From contig RFHX01000308.1 in the NCBI GenBank assembly GCA_003695725.1, forward strand, positions 1 through 5,530: a DNA stretch of 5,530 nucleotides, read 5' to 3'. The position numbers and the translations under genes are program-made. Each line of letters starts with the position of its first letter. The stretch's first letter is position 1. Shown here in pieces: positions 1 through 5,528 of the stretch. The notes beneath the pieces are model-generated. The model ran no database searches and was not told where the DNA came from. It saw nothing but the letters and a program-made list of their open reading frames with translations. This DNA is from J061 sp003695725 [NCBI: Candidatus Schekmanbacteria bacterium] (GTDB lineage: Bacteria; Schekmanbacteria; GWA2-38-11).

Positions 1-2
1 GA

Positions 3-8
3 TATAAT
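3..8 (+). promoter_or_regulatory. Candidate -10 box upstream of the creatininase-family gene
   Basis: A perfect TATAAT lies 45 bases before the start codon of the gene at 54. The matching -35 region would fall outside the window, so it cannot be assessed. In DNA this AT-rich a TATAAT can occur by chance, so this is only a candidate. Confidence 0.22.
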
Positions 9-41
9 TTTAATAATCTTAAAAAAATGATTTTCTCAAAG

Positions 42-48
42 AGGAGGT
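42..48 (+). promoter_or_regulatory. Strong Shine-Dalgarno that fixes the start at 54
   Basis: AGGAGGT ends five bases before the ATG at 54. It is a near-complete anti-16S match at good spacing. It supports this start over the two further in-frame methionine codons at residues 6 and 8. Confidence 0.8.
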
Positions 49-53
49 AAGCA

Positions 54-785
54 ATGTATCTCAACAGAATGTCAATGGAAGATTTCAAAGAAGAAATAAG
101 TAAAGGAAAAATTGTTCTTCTCCCCTATGGTGTAGCAGAAGAACACGGGCCCCATCTTCCTTTAGGGACCGATACAATCCAAATAGAAAAAATAATAGAG
201 TCGGCTCACTCAAAAAGAGATTTTATTGTGGCTCCAACTGTAAATTATGGTTTATGCTCCTCAACGAGAAATTTTCCCGGCACCATCACTATCTCATTCA
301 ACATTCTTGAGAATTTAACTTATGAACTTCTCTGTGAACTTGATAGGAACGAAGTTTCAAAAGCTATTATAATTTCTGGTCATGCCGGTTCAGACCATAT
401 GACTGCCCTGCGCGTAGCAGCAAAGAGATTTGCAAGAGAATCTTCTATGATGGTCATAGCAACATCTATTGCAGACCTCGTATTGATAAATCAAAATGAT
501 GAATTGCTGAAAAGTTTTCCTCCCGGTGACAAGCACGCCGGCTTTGTCGAAACTTCCTTGATGATGTATATTGAAAATGGAATTGTCAAAAAGGACAATC
601 TTCCGCCTCCATCAAACCCGAAATTTCCAGATCCTCTTATAATTGCAAATGCAGAAACCTATTTCCCGTCAGGAATAATGGGAGACCCAACAAACGCTTC
701 TTCTCAAAAAGGGAAGGAGATATTCGAAACAGCAGTAGAATCTCTCATCAAATTAATTGACTGGTTTGAAAAGGAGATTTCTTGA
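54..785 (+). CDS. Creatininase-family metal-dependent amidohydrolase
   Basis: This 243-residue protein has the normal length and motif order of the creatininase family, cytosolic binuclear-metal enzymes that hydrolyse C-N (amide) bonds. The family includes creatinine amidohydrolase, the FAPy deformylase ArfB and the mycofactocin peptidase MftE. Visible are the N-terminal metal motif EEHGPHLPLGTD (residues 29-40; E29, H31 and D40 are the expected ligands), a SGHAGSDH block (108-115) in place of the usual NGHGGN with H110 as the expected ligand, and HAGFVETS (161-168) matching the conserved HAG..ETS block. No signal peptide or membrane segment is seen. The start follows a strong Shine-Dalgarno. 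The gene stands alone on its strand here and converges on the yggT-like gene 33 bases away. The substrate cannot be assigned: neither creatine metabolism nor mycofactocin genes are nearby. The family call is secure; the specific activity is unknown. Confidence 0.9.
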   Translation: MYLNRMSMEDFKEEISKGKIVLLPYGVAEEHGPHLPLGTDTIQIEKIIESAHSKRDFIVAPTVNYGLCSSTRNFPGTITISFNILENLTYELLCELDRNEVSKAIIISGHAGSDHMTALRVAAKRFARESSMMVIATSIADLVLINQNDELLKSFPPGDKHAGFVETSLMMYIENGIVKKDNLPPPSNPKFPDPLIIANAETYFPSGIMGDPTNASSQKGKEIFETAVESLIKLIDWFEKEIS

Positions 786-788
786 AAC

Positions 789-826
789 AAAAAGCCTAAA
801 AAAGAGGTTTAAAAAAATTTATAGGC
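789..826 (-). terminator. Possible terminator of the ispH-yggT unit
   Basis: Read on the minus strand, GCCTA (826-822) can pair with TAGGC (798-794). Three more A-T pairs (820-818 with 802-800) follow across one mismatch, leaving a 15-base loop. The stem is followed at once by TTTTT (793-789). It begins in the last codons of the yggT-like gene and lies in the gap between the two convergent genes, where a terminator is expected. The stem is short and the loop long, so confidence is modest. Confidence 0.3.
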
Positions 827-1055
827 CTGAGAGTATCTTTATTAAAAATTGCAGTAGAATAAACGCTGCAAAAGGAGAAAAATCTATATTTGCTATAGGA
901 GGAATAAGTTTTCGCAATGGCATTAAAACAGGCTCCGTTGCCGAATAGACAAACTTTACAGCAGGATTTCGCGGATCGACATTGATCCACGACAATACAG
1001 CAGACGCAATAATTAGATATCCGTAAATATCCAACAGAAAAATCAAAAATTTCAT
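819..1055 (-). CDS. YggT-family small integral membrane protein
   Basis: This 78-residue protein has two hydrophobic segments (about residues 3-23 and 58-76). Between them is the YggT-family linker: SWINVDPRNP (22-31), then TEP.L.PLRKLIPP (40-53) and the DFSP motif (58-61) that enters the second membrane helix. It matches one repeat of the family; E. coli YggT has two, but single-repeat versions are common. The family's role is poorly defined; links to cell division or shape, osmotic response and membrane-protein organisation have been proposed. AAGGA lies five bases before the ATG at 1055 and supports that start. The gene begins 38 bases after the ispH stop on the same strand, so the two are probably co-transcribed. 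A competing minus-strand open frame (796-1119) overlaps it but has no family-like features. Confidence 0.85.
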   Translation of the reverse strand: MKFLIFLLDIYGYLIIASAVLSWINVDPRNPAVKFVYSATEPVLMPLRKLIPPIANIDFSPFAAFILLQFLIKILSGL

Positions 1056-1093
1056 AAAAGTCCTTGTTTAAAAAATATTGACTACAATTTATT

Positions 1094-1936
1094 TTACATT
1101 TCGGCAATCTTTTGTTCAACTTCTTCTATTATCCAATCCGGTGTCGATGCACCGGCAGTTATACCTATTTTTTTTACTCCCTTCAACATTTCAGAGGTAA
1201 TTTCATCCTTAGTTTCGATATGCATCGTTTTAACATTTTTCCTGCAGATTGCAGCAAGACGGCAAGTATTTGCGCTGTGTTTGCCTCCAATCACAAACAT
1301 CAAATCAACTTCTTTGCTCAACTGTGAAGCCGCCTTCTGTCTCATAATGCTTGCATAACAAATCGTGTTAAAAATCTTTAATTCATATGCTTTTTCAAGA
1401 AGTTTCTCTAAAATGGCAGAAAAATTCTCAAGACTTTGCGTCGTCTGTGCAATTACTCCAAGTTTCTTCTTGAAACTGTTTTTTTCACATTCCTCAGGAG
1501 AAGCAATAACGATGATATCACCTCTGACGCTTTCCACAACTGTTTCAACTTCCGCATGATTATGATCTCCGATTAGAATTACCTGATATCCATTTTCAAT
1601 CATCATTTCCGCAAGATGATGTAGTTTTTTCACCTTTTCACAGGTGGCATCAATTATTTCAACTCCTTTTCTCTTTGCCTCATCGATCCAACCTCTGGGA
1701 AGTCCATGCGACCTAACAACAAGAGTCGAACCTTCTCTTATCTCACTTATTGATTCAACCATTTGAACGCCTCTTGCACGAAGCTTTGAAATAACTTGCC
1801 TGTTGTGTATTAAATCACCTACAACTGTAATATTCTTTCTTCCATCTGCGATTGCCTTTTCCGTAAGCTCAATTGCACGACGCACTCCTTCGCAGAATCC
1901 TAAATATTTTGCTTTTATAATTTTGATCCTTTCCAT
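1094..1936 (-). CDS. ispH: 4-hydroxy-3-methylbut-2-enyl diphosphate reductase
   Basis: IspH (LytB) carries out the last MEP-pathway step: 2-electron reduction of HMBPP to isopentenyl and dimethylallyl diphosphate, using an oxygen-sensitive [4Fe-4S] cluster in the cytosol. At 280 residues the length is normal. The three cluster cysteines sit in their usual blocks: C15 in GFCEGVRRA, C99 in DATCEKV and C193 in NTICYAS..RQ. Substrate-pocket blocks are present: HN (H44), RSHG (H77), GDHNHAEV (H127 and the expected catalytic E129), QTT (164-166), GGKHSANT (217-224) and TAGASTPDWII (260-270). I chose the ATG at 1936 because GFC then falls at the usual distance from the N terminus. The frame stays open to a GTG at 1975, but the extra 13 residues are not family-like and that GTG has no Shine-Dalgarno. 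Even at 1936 the ribosome site is weak (AAGG about 11 bases upstream). The yggT-like gene follows. Confidence 0.95.
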   Translation of the reverse strand: MERIKIIKAKYLGFCEGVRRAIELTEKAIADGRKNITVVGDLIHNRQVISKLRARGVQMVESISEIREGSTLVVRSHGLPRGWIDEAKRKGVEIIDATCEKVKKLHHLAEMMIENGYQVILIGDHNHAEVETVVESVRGDIIVIASPEECEKNSFKKKLGVIAQTTQSLENFSAILEKLLEKAYELKIFNTICYASIMRQKAASQLSKEVDLMFVIGGKHSANTCRLAAICRKNVKTMHIETKDEITSEMLKGVKKIGITAGASTPDWIIEEVEQKIAEM

Positions 1937-2037
1937 AGAGGTTTTTGCCTTATTAAATTTAATGATACATAACACAAACTATAAAATCCATAAAAAGCTA
2001 AATACCATAGAGTGTTAATTTGTTAAAAAAACATATA

Positions 2038-2158
2038 TCAGAAAGAAAATAGTATTTCTCAATAAAAAAATAGGAAATTCTTTTCTTTCTTATTTAATCA
2101 AGAATTTTAGTGTTGACAAAAATCTTTTTTACATATTAGGAAATTCAGAAAGAAAATA
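2038..2158. repeat. Cluster of direct and inverted repeats (possible operator array)
   Basis: A perfect 14-base direct repeat, TCAGAAAGAAAATA, occurs at 2038-2051 and 2145-2158. A 10-base direct repeat, TAGGAAATTC, occurs at 2071-2080 and 2137-2146. The first TAGGAAATTC is followed by TTTTCTTTCT (2081-2090), the exact reverse complement of AGAAAGAAAA found at 2040-2049 and 2147-2156. So the same core appears three times, once inverted, in the ispH/lpd promoter region. The last copy lies just downstream of the TTGACA element. A regulator-binding function is inferred from this placement. Low sequence complexity makes some of the similarity cheap. Confidence 0.45.
2113..2139 (+). promoter_or_regulatory. 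Candidate sigma-70-type promoter for lpd
   Basis: A perfect TTGACA (2113-2118) is followed after 15 bases by TATTAG (2134-2139), a poor -10. Spacings of 16-18 bases give nothing better. The -35 match and its position about 85 bases before lpd make a promoter plausible. It overlaps the second TAGGAAATTC repeat, which would suit a repressor site. Confidence 0.35.
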
Positions 2159-2202
2159 CTTTTACCATTGTAATTAAACTGTAGAAAAAGGAGATATTTT
2201 CA

Positions 2203-3621
2203 ATGCCAGAAACTACTTATGATATAGCTATTATAGGAGGAGGCCCCGGAGGATATGTTTCTGCAATCAGGGGCGCTCAGCTTGGCAAAAAGGTGGTGCT
2301 TATAGAAGGTGACGAAGTGGGAGGAACATGTCTACTAAGAGGATGCATCCCTACTAAAACACTAATCAAAGCAGGTGAATTAGCATCGATAGGGAAAAAA
2401 GCCGCACTATATGGAATTGATTTTTCCCCTCCAGAAATCAATTTGGAGAAGCTGAGGACGCGCAAAAACACTGTAATAAAAACGCTGACAGGTGGAGTCA
2501 AAGCGCTTCTAAAAGGCAATGGTATTGAACTAATCAAAGGTGTCGGCAGTTTTAGAGATGCGTCAACAATAGAAGTAATCACACCTGAAGGGAATAAACA
2601 AATAAAGGCAGAAAAAATAATAATTGCATCAGGTTCGATACCTACAAAATTGAATATTCCGGGAATAGATTTAGATTGCGTTATAGATAGCGATACAGCA
2701 CTTGAACTGGAATCCATTCCAGAGAAGCTGGTAATAGTTGGCGGAGGAGTAATTGGCGTTGAGATGGCATATATTTATAGATGTTTAGGAAGCGATGTTG
2801 AAATAGTGGAATTATTACCACGCATAATTGCAAATGAAGATTCCGATGTATCCCAAGCGCTTGCCGCATCATTGACTCGCTTAGGCATCAAAATTCATAC
2901 AGGTGTAAAAGTTATATCCATTGAAAAGAGCGGAGAAAAGGCAATAACAAAATTCGAAGACAATGAAGGCAGCGCAAATTCTTTGGAGTCGAATTTAGTC
3001 CTAATCGGAGTTGGACGCACACCAAATACTTCAAAGCTAAAGTTAGAAAATGTTGGAATTGAAACTTCAGGCGCGGCTATCAAAGTCAATGAAAAAATGG
3101 AAACTTCAACAGCAGGAATCTATGCTATAGGCGATGCAGTTGGTGGCTTTATGCTAGCCCATGTAGCAATGGAAGAAGGTATTGTGGCAGTCGAAAATGC
3201 TGCAGGGAAAGACATATCTATGAGGTATGACCATATTCCACGATGCATTTATACTTTGCCTGAAGTTGCTTGTGCAGGAATTTGTGAAGATGAAGCGCAA
3301 AAGCAAGGCATAGAGATAAAAGTTGGGAAATTTCCATTTTCAGCATCAGGCAAAGCCGCAACAATGGTTGAGCGGGATGGTTTTGTCAAGATTATCTCCA
3401 GCGCTGCTGATGATAGAATCATTGGAGTTTCAATCGTGGGTGCAGAAGCGACAGAATTAATTGCAGTAGGTGTTATAGCAATAAAGGAAGGATTGAAATC
3501 ATCTGATATTGGAGGAGCAATTCATGCCCACCCAACACTTTCCGAAGCAATCAAGGAAGCGGCGCTTGCTATTAATGGAAAAGCTATTCATATGCCTCCA
3601 AGACAAGTTAAAAGGAATTAA
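2203..3621 (+). CDS. lpdA: Dihydrolipoamide dehydrogenase (E3)
   Basis: This 472-residue cytosolic flavoprotein would reoxidise protein-bound dihydrolipoamide with NAD+, as the E3 subunit of 2-oxoacid dehydrogenases or the L protein of glycine cleavage. Domains in order: FAD fold with GGGPGG (12-17); the redox disulfide block GGTCLLRGCIPTK (40-52; C43 and C48); NAD fold with GGGVIGVEMA (180-189) and E203 at the end of the next strand, favouring NAD over NADP; second FAD motif YAIGDAVGG (307-315; D311); and a C-terminal interface with HAHPTLSE (441-448), whose H443 and E448 form the catalytic base pair. HAHPTLSE separates it from mercuric and glutathione reductases. The residue after TCL is Leu rather than the common Asn. 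AAAGGAG (2187-2193) lies nine bases before the ATG. There is no lipoyl domain at the N terminus, and no E1, E2 or gcv gene in the window, so the partner complex is unknown. Confidence 0.93.
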   Translation: MPETTYDIAIIGGGPGGYVSAIRGAQLGKKVVLIEGDEVGGTCLLRGCIPTKTLIKAGELASIGKKAALYGIDFSPPEINLEKLRTRKNTVIKTLTGGVKALLKGNGIELIKGVGSFRDASTIEVITPEGNKQIKAEKIIIASGSIPTKLNIPGIDLDCVIDSDTALELESIPEKLVIVGGGVIGVEMAYIYRCLGSDVEIVELLPRIIANEDSDVSQALAASLTRLGIKIHTGVKVISIEKSGEKAITKFEDNEGSANSLESNLVLIGVGRTPNTSKLKLENVGIETSGAAIKVNEKMETSTAGIYAIGDAVGGFMLAHVAMEEGIVAVENAAGKDISMRYDHIPRCIYTLPEVACAGICEDEAQKQGIEIKVGKFPFSASGKAATMVERDGFVKIISSAADDRIIGVSIVGAEATELIAVGVIAIKEGLKSSDIGGAIHAHPTLSEAIKEAALAINGKAIHMPPRQVKRN

Positions 3622-3630
3622 AAAATAGTA

Positions 3631-3660
3631 TTGACAAATTTAAAAACTGATTATGATAAA
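3631..3660 (+). promoter_or_regulatory. Candidate promoter for the acidic mini-protein / flavoprotein pair
   Basis: A perfect TTGACA (3631-3636) sits ten bases after the lpd stop. TATGAT (3652-3657, five of six matching TATAAT) follows at 15 bases, and TGATAA (3654-3659) gives a 17-base alternative. It lies 60-90 bases before the start at 3721. Both boxes and the location are favourable, which suggests the pair need not depend on lpd transcription. Confidence 0.45.
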
Positions 3661-3704
3661 TATCTAGAAAATAACATTTTGAGATTTAGAATAAAAATTC
3701 TATT

Positions 3705-3710
3705 AGGAGG
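3705..3710 (+). promoter_or_regulatory. Shine-Dalgarno of the acidic mini-protein, next to a small hairpin
   Basis: A full AGGAGG ends ten bases before the ATG at 3721, on the long side. A second GAGG (3716-3719) is too close to the start to act well. A 6-bp hairpin, TAGAAT-AAAA-ATTCTA (3687-3702), ends two bases before AGGAGG. Confidence 0.6.
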
Positions 3711-3720
3711 ATAAAGAGGT

Positions 3721-4002
3721 ATGAATTTCTATTGTCCTGATTGTCAGAAAGAATTCTATCTTGAAGATGAAGAGGAAGTCCTTGCCTGCCCATACTGCAA
3801 CAGTGAAGAAATAGAGGAACTGGAAATTGAAGACGATATTGAAGATGAGGATTATGATGAGGAAGATTTTGATGAAGAAGATTTTGATGAGGATTACGAT
3901 GAGGATTTCGACGATGATTTCGATGATGATTTCGATGATGATTTCGATGATGACGATTTTGATGTCTTAGATGAAGACGAAGACATCGATGATTTGGATT
4001 AA
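3721..4002 (+). CDS. Zinc-ribbon/rubredoxin-like mini-protein with hyperacidic tail
   Basis: I cannot assign this 93-residue protein to a named family. Its N terminus has two cysteine knuckles, CPDC (C5, C8) and CPYC (C23, C26), with 14 residues between them, which is a typical four-cysteine metal site. Zinc is the default reading. Similarly short knuckle spacing also occurs in the rubredoxin-like domain of rubrerythrins, so iron is possible, although the Gly often found after a rubredoxin knuckle is absent. From residue 29 on, 48 of 65 residues are Asp or Glu, broken by regularly spaced Phe/Tyr (DEEDF, then FDDD units). Lys10 is the only basic residue in the protein. No signal peptide or membrane helix is seen. 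It has a good Shine-Dalgarno and lies 27 bases before the flavoprotein gene, so a shared operon and function are likely. The acidic tail could bind cations or a basic partner; this is inference. Confidence 0.8.
   Translation: MNFYCPDCQKEFYLEDEEEVLACPYCNSEEIEELEIEDDIEDEDYDEEDFDEEDFDEDYDEDFDDDFDDDFDDDFDDDDFDVLDEDEDIDDLD
3904..3951 (+). repeat. 12-bp in-frame tandem repeat coding Asp-Phe-Asp-Asp
   Basis: Four adjacent copies of GATTTCGATGAT occupy codons 62-77 of the acidic mini-protein. Three are identical and the first differs by one silent base (GAC for GAT). Just upstream are two 15-base units coding DEEDF (3856-3870 and 3871-3885), differing by one silent base. The near-identity at DNA level suggests recent expansion by slippage. 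Each unit keeps the reading frame. Confidence 0.9.
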
Positions 4003-4029
4003 AAACCTTAAATATAGTGGAGAATATCT

Positions 4030-5331
4030 ATGGATGCAGATTTAATTATTATTGGAGGAGGGCCGGCAGGACTAATGGCGGCAAAAACTGCCGCAGAAGA
4101 AGGACTGAAAGTAATAATAGTAGATAAAAAGAAAGATATACCTCTTTATACCAAGCCGTGCTGTTCGATGCTTCTTCTTGAACCGAATTACCACGATGAA
4201 AATCTAAAAACTGACAATGGGAAAATCACATTCTTAAAAACTGGATTTAGTGTTGATTATGATGGTGAATATGTGGACCTTTTAGGGAGTATGCGTTTTT
4301 CTCCTTCCCTGCATCCATTCACTATAAAAGCCAATCCATATCCTGCAGCAAAAGTAATCGATAAGGAAACGCTTGCTAAAAAACTCTTCTCCCAAATCGA
4401 CAGCGCAGGAGTTGATATAAGGCCATCGACTCAGGGCATCATAGCTGAAGAAGCAAAAGACAGCGTTTCAGTAAAGGTTAGAGATAAAAATGGTGAAAAA
4501 GATTTAACTGCTAAATTCGCATTTGTCGCAGATGGTGTCAGTTCCAATGTTGTCAATAGAATGGGATTGAATAAGGAAAGAAAGTTTTATGCAAAAGGAT
4601 TGGCTCTTTCATTTATGTTGGAAGGGGTTAATTTTCCATATCCTGACGCTTTTGTAGCCTTCATAGGGAAGCGCTTTACCTCGGCAGGCCAATTCTATAT
4701 GGTCCCAAAAAAAATGAAGAAATTCGGTAAAGACAACAAAGTTTGGGAATTGACATTTGGTGTCCCAACAGGAATGGATATCAATCCAAAAGAGCAATTG
4801 CTGAAATTCAAAAATGAAGGTCCTGTAAAAGAGTGGTTGGCTGACGCAAAGATTTTAGAAGAAATCGGGTGTGCAATGAGCTTTTATTCTCCAATTGAAA
4901 ACCCAGCAAATGGCAGAATCGTTATTCTTGGCGATGCAGCAAGCTTTCAAGAAGTTGAAAATCAAGGTGCTCTTATGTGCGGTTATGTAGCAAGCAAGCT
5001 TGTAAAGGAATTTCTTGAAGGCAAAAGAGATTCTCTCGATGAATACAATGAATTCTGGAAGCGTTGTTTCGAATTCAATCATCCGGGGGTTGTAGAAGCT
5101 ACTGCAAGGACTTATGCAATTCACACCTTCACTGATGAACAGCTCGATTATCTTTTCTCACTTGAAGAAAATTTTACTACCCCGGGATGGATAAATCATT
5201 GCACCTGCGCCGATGTCATATTTGCAGCCTTTTCAAAACATTACGAAGAAATAAAAAAACATGATGCAGAACTTGCAGAAAAGATAAAAAAATACAGCTC
5301 TATTGCCGTGGATGCAGCACTCAACACATAA
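4030..5331 (+). CDS. FAD-dependent oxidoreductase, geranylgeranyl-reductase-like
   Basis: This 433-residue protein has the fold signature of the PHBH/geranylgeranyl-reductase flavoprotein group. These are FAD enzymes that include polyprenyl-chain reductases and aromatic hydroxylases. Visible are the dinucleotide motif GGGPAG (9-14) with D32 ending the next strand, the DG motif in FVADGVSSNVV (165-175), and the GD motif VILGDAAS (298-305). The usual GEGI-type stretch after GDA is replaced by ENQGALMCGYVASKL (310-324). A Cys-Cys pair (C44, C45) follows the first beta-alpha-beta unit, where some archaeal geranylgeranyl reductases carry a redox cysteine. Further cysteines are at 281, 317, 346, 391 and 393. 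The C-terminal 100 residues are rich in aromatic and charged residues. No membrane helix is evident. GGAG lies seven bases before the ATG. The substrate and electron donor are not determined; a monooxygenase-like role is less likely but not excluded. Confidence 0.8.
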   Translation: MDADLIIIGGGPAGLMAAKTAAEEGLKVIIVDKKKDIPLYTKPCCSMLLLEPNYHDENLKTDNGKITFLKTGFSVDYDGEYVDLLGSMRFSPSLHPFTIKANPYPAAKVIDKETLAKKLFSQIDSAGVDIRPSTQGIIAEEAKDSVSVKVRDKNGEKDLTAKFAFVADGVSSNVVNRMGLNKERKFYAKGLALSFMLEGVNFPYPDAFVAFIGKRFTSAGQFYMVPKKMKKFGKDNKVWELTFGVPTGMDINPKEQLLKFKNEGPVKEWLADAKILEEIGCAMSFYSPIENPANGRIVILGDAASFQEVENQGALMCGYVASKLVKEFLEGKRDSLDEYNEFWKRCFEFNHPGVVEATARTYAIHTFTDEQLDYLFSLEENFTTPGWINHCTCADVIFAAFSKHYEEIKKHDAELAEKIKKYSSIAVDAALNT

Positions 5332-5336
5332 CTTCC

Positions 5337-5365
5337 GACAGAGAATATACAAAATATTTTCTGTT
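5337..5365 (+). other. 12-bp hairpin just after the flavoprotein stop
   Basis: GACAGAGAATAT (5337-5348) pairs with ATATTTTCTGTT (5354-5365) around a five-base ACAAA loop. Ten of the pairs are Watson-Crick and two are G-U. It starts five bases after the stop codon. No T-run follows, so it is not a classic intrinsic terminator. It could protect the transcript 3' end. Confidence 0.5.
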
Positions 5366-5390
5366 CTGTAATAATCAGCAAGAGACTTGC

Positions 5391-5413
5391 AAAAGAAGGA
5401 TATCTTTCTTTTT
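5391..5413 (+). terminator. Probable (possibly bidirectional) intrinsic terminator
   Basis: AAAAGAAGG (5391-5399) pairs with CTTTCTTTT (5404-5412) around an ATAT loop, with one G-U pair, and the T-rich arm runs on into one more T. The stem is A/T-rich and so weak, but it resembles an A-tract/T-tract terminator and reads similarly on the other strand. This suits a junction between convergent genes. A second small hairpin, GCAAG-AGA-CTTGC (5378-5390), sits directly upstream. Confidence 0.4.
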
Positions 5414-5462
5414 ATCCAATTATCTGACTTTTACAGTGTTTAAAACAAAAGTTTGATAATCA

Positions 5463-5528
5463 CTATTTTTTTGTTCCTGCTTTTGCCCCTAAAAAATTTT
5501 CATATTTCTTTAATTTTGTAGAAACAAG
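5463..5528 (-). CDS. Possible C-terminal end of a minus-strand gene (partial)
   Basis: One minus-strand frame is open from the right edge to a TAG at 5465-5463 and encodes 21 residues, ending ENFLGAKAGTKK. The lysine-rich, Gly/Ala-containing end looks like an ordinary protein terminus, and the hairpins at 5337-5412 would lie between it and the convergent flavoprotein gene. An open stretch this short can arise by chance, and no family can be recognised. Confidence 0.25.
   Translation of the reverse strand, partial: LVSTKLKKYENFLGAKAGTKK

Larger units (their letters stand above)
1937..2202. other. Divergent intergenic region between ispH and lpd
   Basis: This 266-base, very AT-rich stretch separates the divergent ispH and lpd genes and must carry the start signals for both. 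I see a TTGACA element facing lpd, a cluster of repeats at 2038-2158, and two TTAACA sequences on the minus strand (2026-2021 and 2018-2013) that are weak -35 candidates for ispH without a convincing -10. No coding frame, RNA gene or known riboswitch fold is recognisable. Confidence 0.6.

Noticed and set aside
757-948. A 63-codon plus-strand open frame after the creatininase-family gene
   Set aside because: It starts inside the upstream gene, has no recognisable motif, and runs antisense through the well-supported yggT-like gene.
796-1119. A 107-codon minus-strand open frame overlapping the yggT-like gene and the ispH end
   Set aside because: Its translation is cysteine-rich with no family-like motif, whereas the overlapping 819-1055 frame shows clear YggT motifs and a Shine-Dalgarno.
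2277-2717. A 146-codon open frame antisense to lpd
   Set aside because: It is Ser/Pro/Ile-rich, as expected from the complement of a coding frame, has no ribosome site, and lies inside a gene with intact catalytic motifs.
2203-3621. Mercuric or glutathione reductase as an alternative identity
   Set aside because: The HAHPTLSE end and overall motif set match lipoamide dehydrogenase. There is no N-terminal heavy-metal domain and no C-terminal cysteine pair.
3904-3951. CRISPR-like short repeats
   Set aside because: The units are directly adjacent with no spacers, in frame, and encode a simple peptide repeat within a gene.
3721-4002. Low-complexity acidic open frame as a spurious ORF
   Set aside because: It has a strong Shine-Dalgarno, a candidate promoter, an ordered CPxC-X14-CPxC metal site and operon-like spacing to the next gene, so it is probably real.
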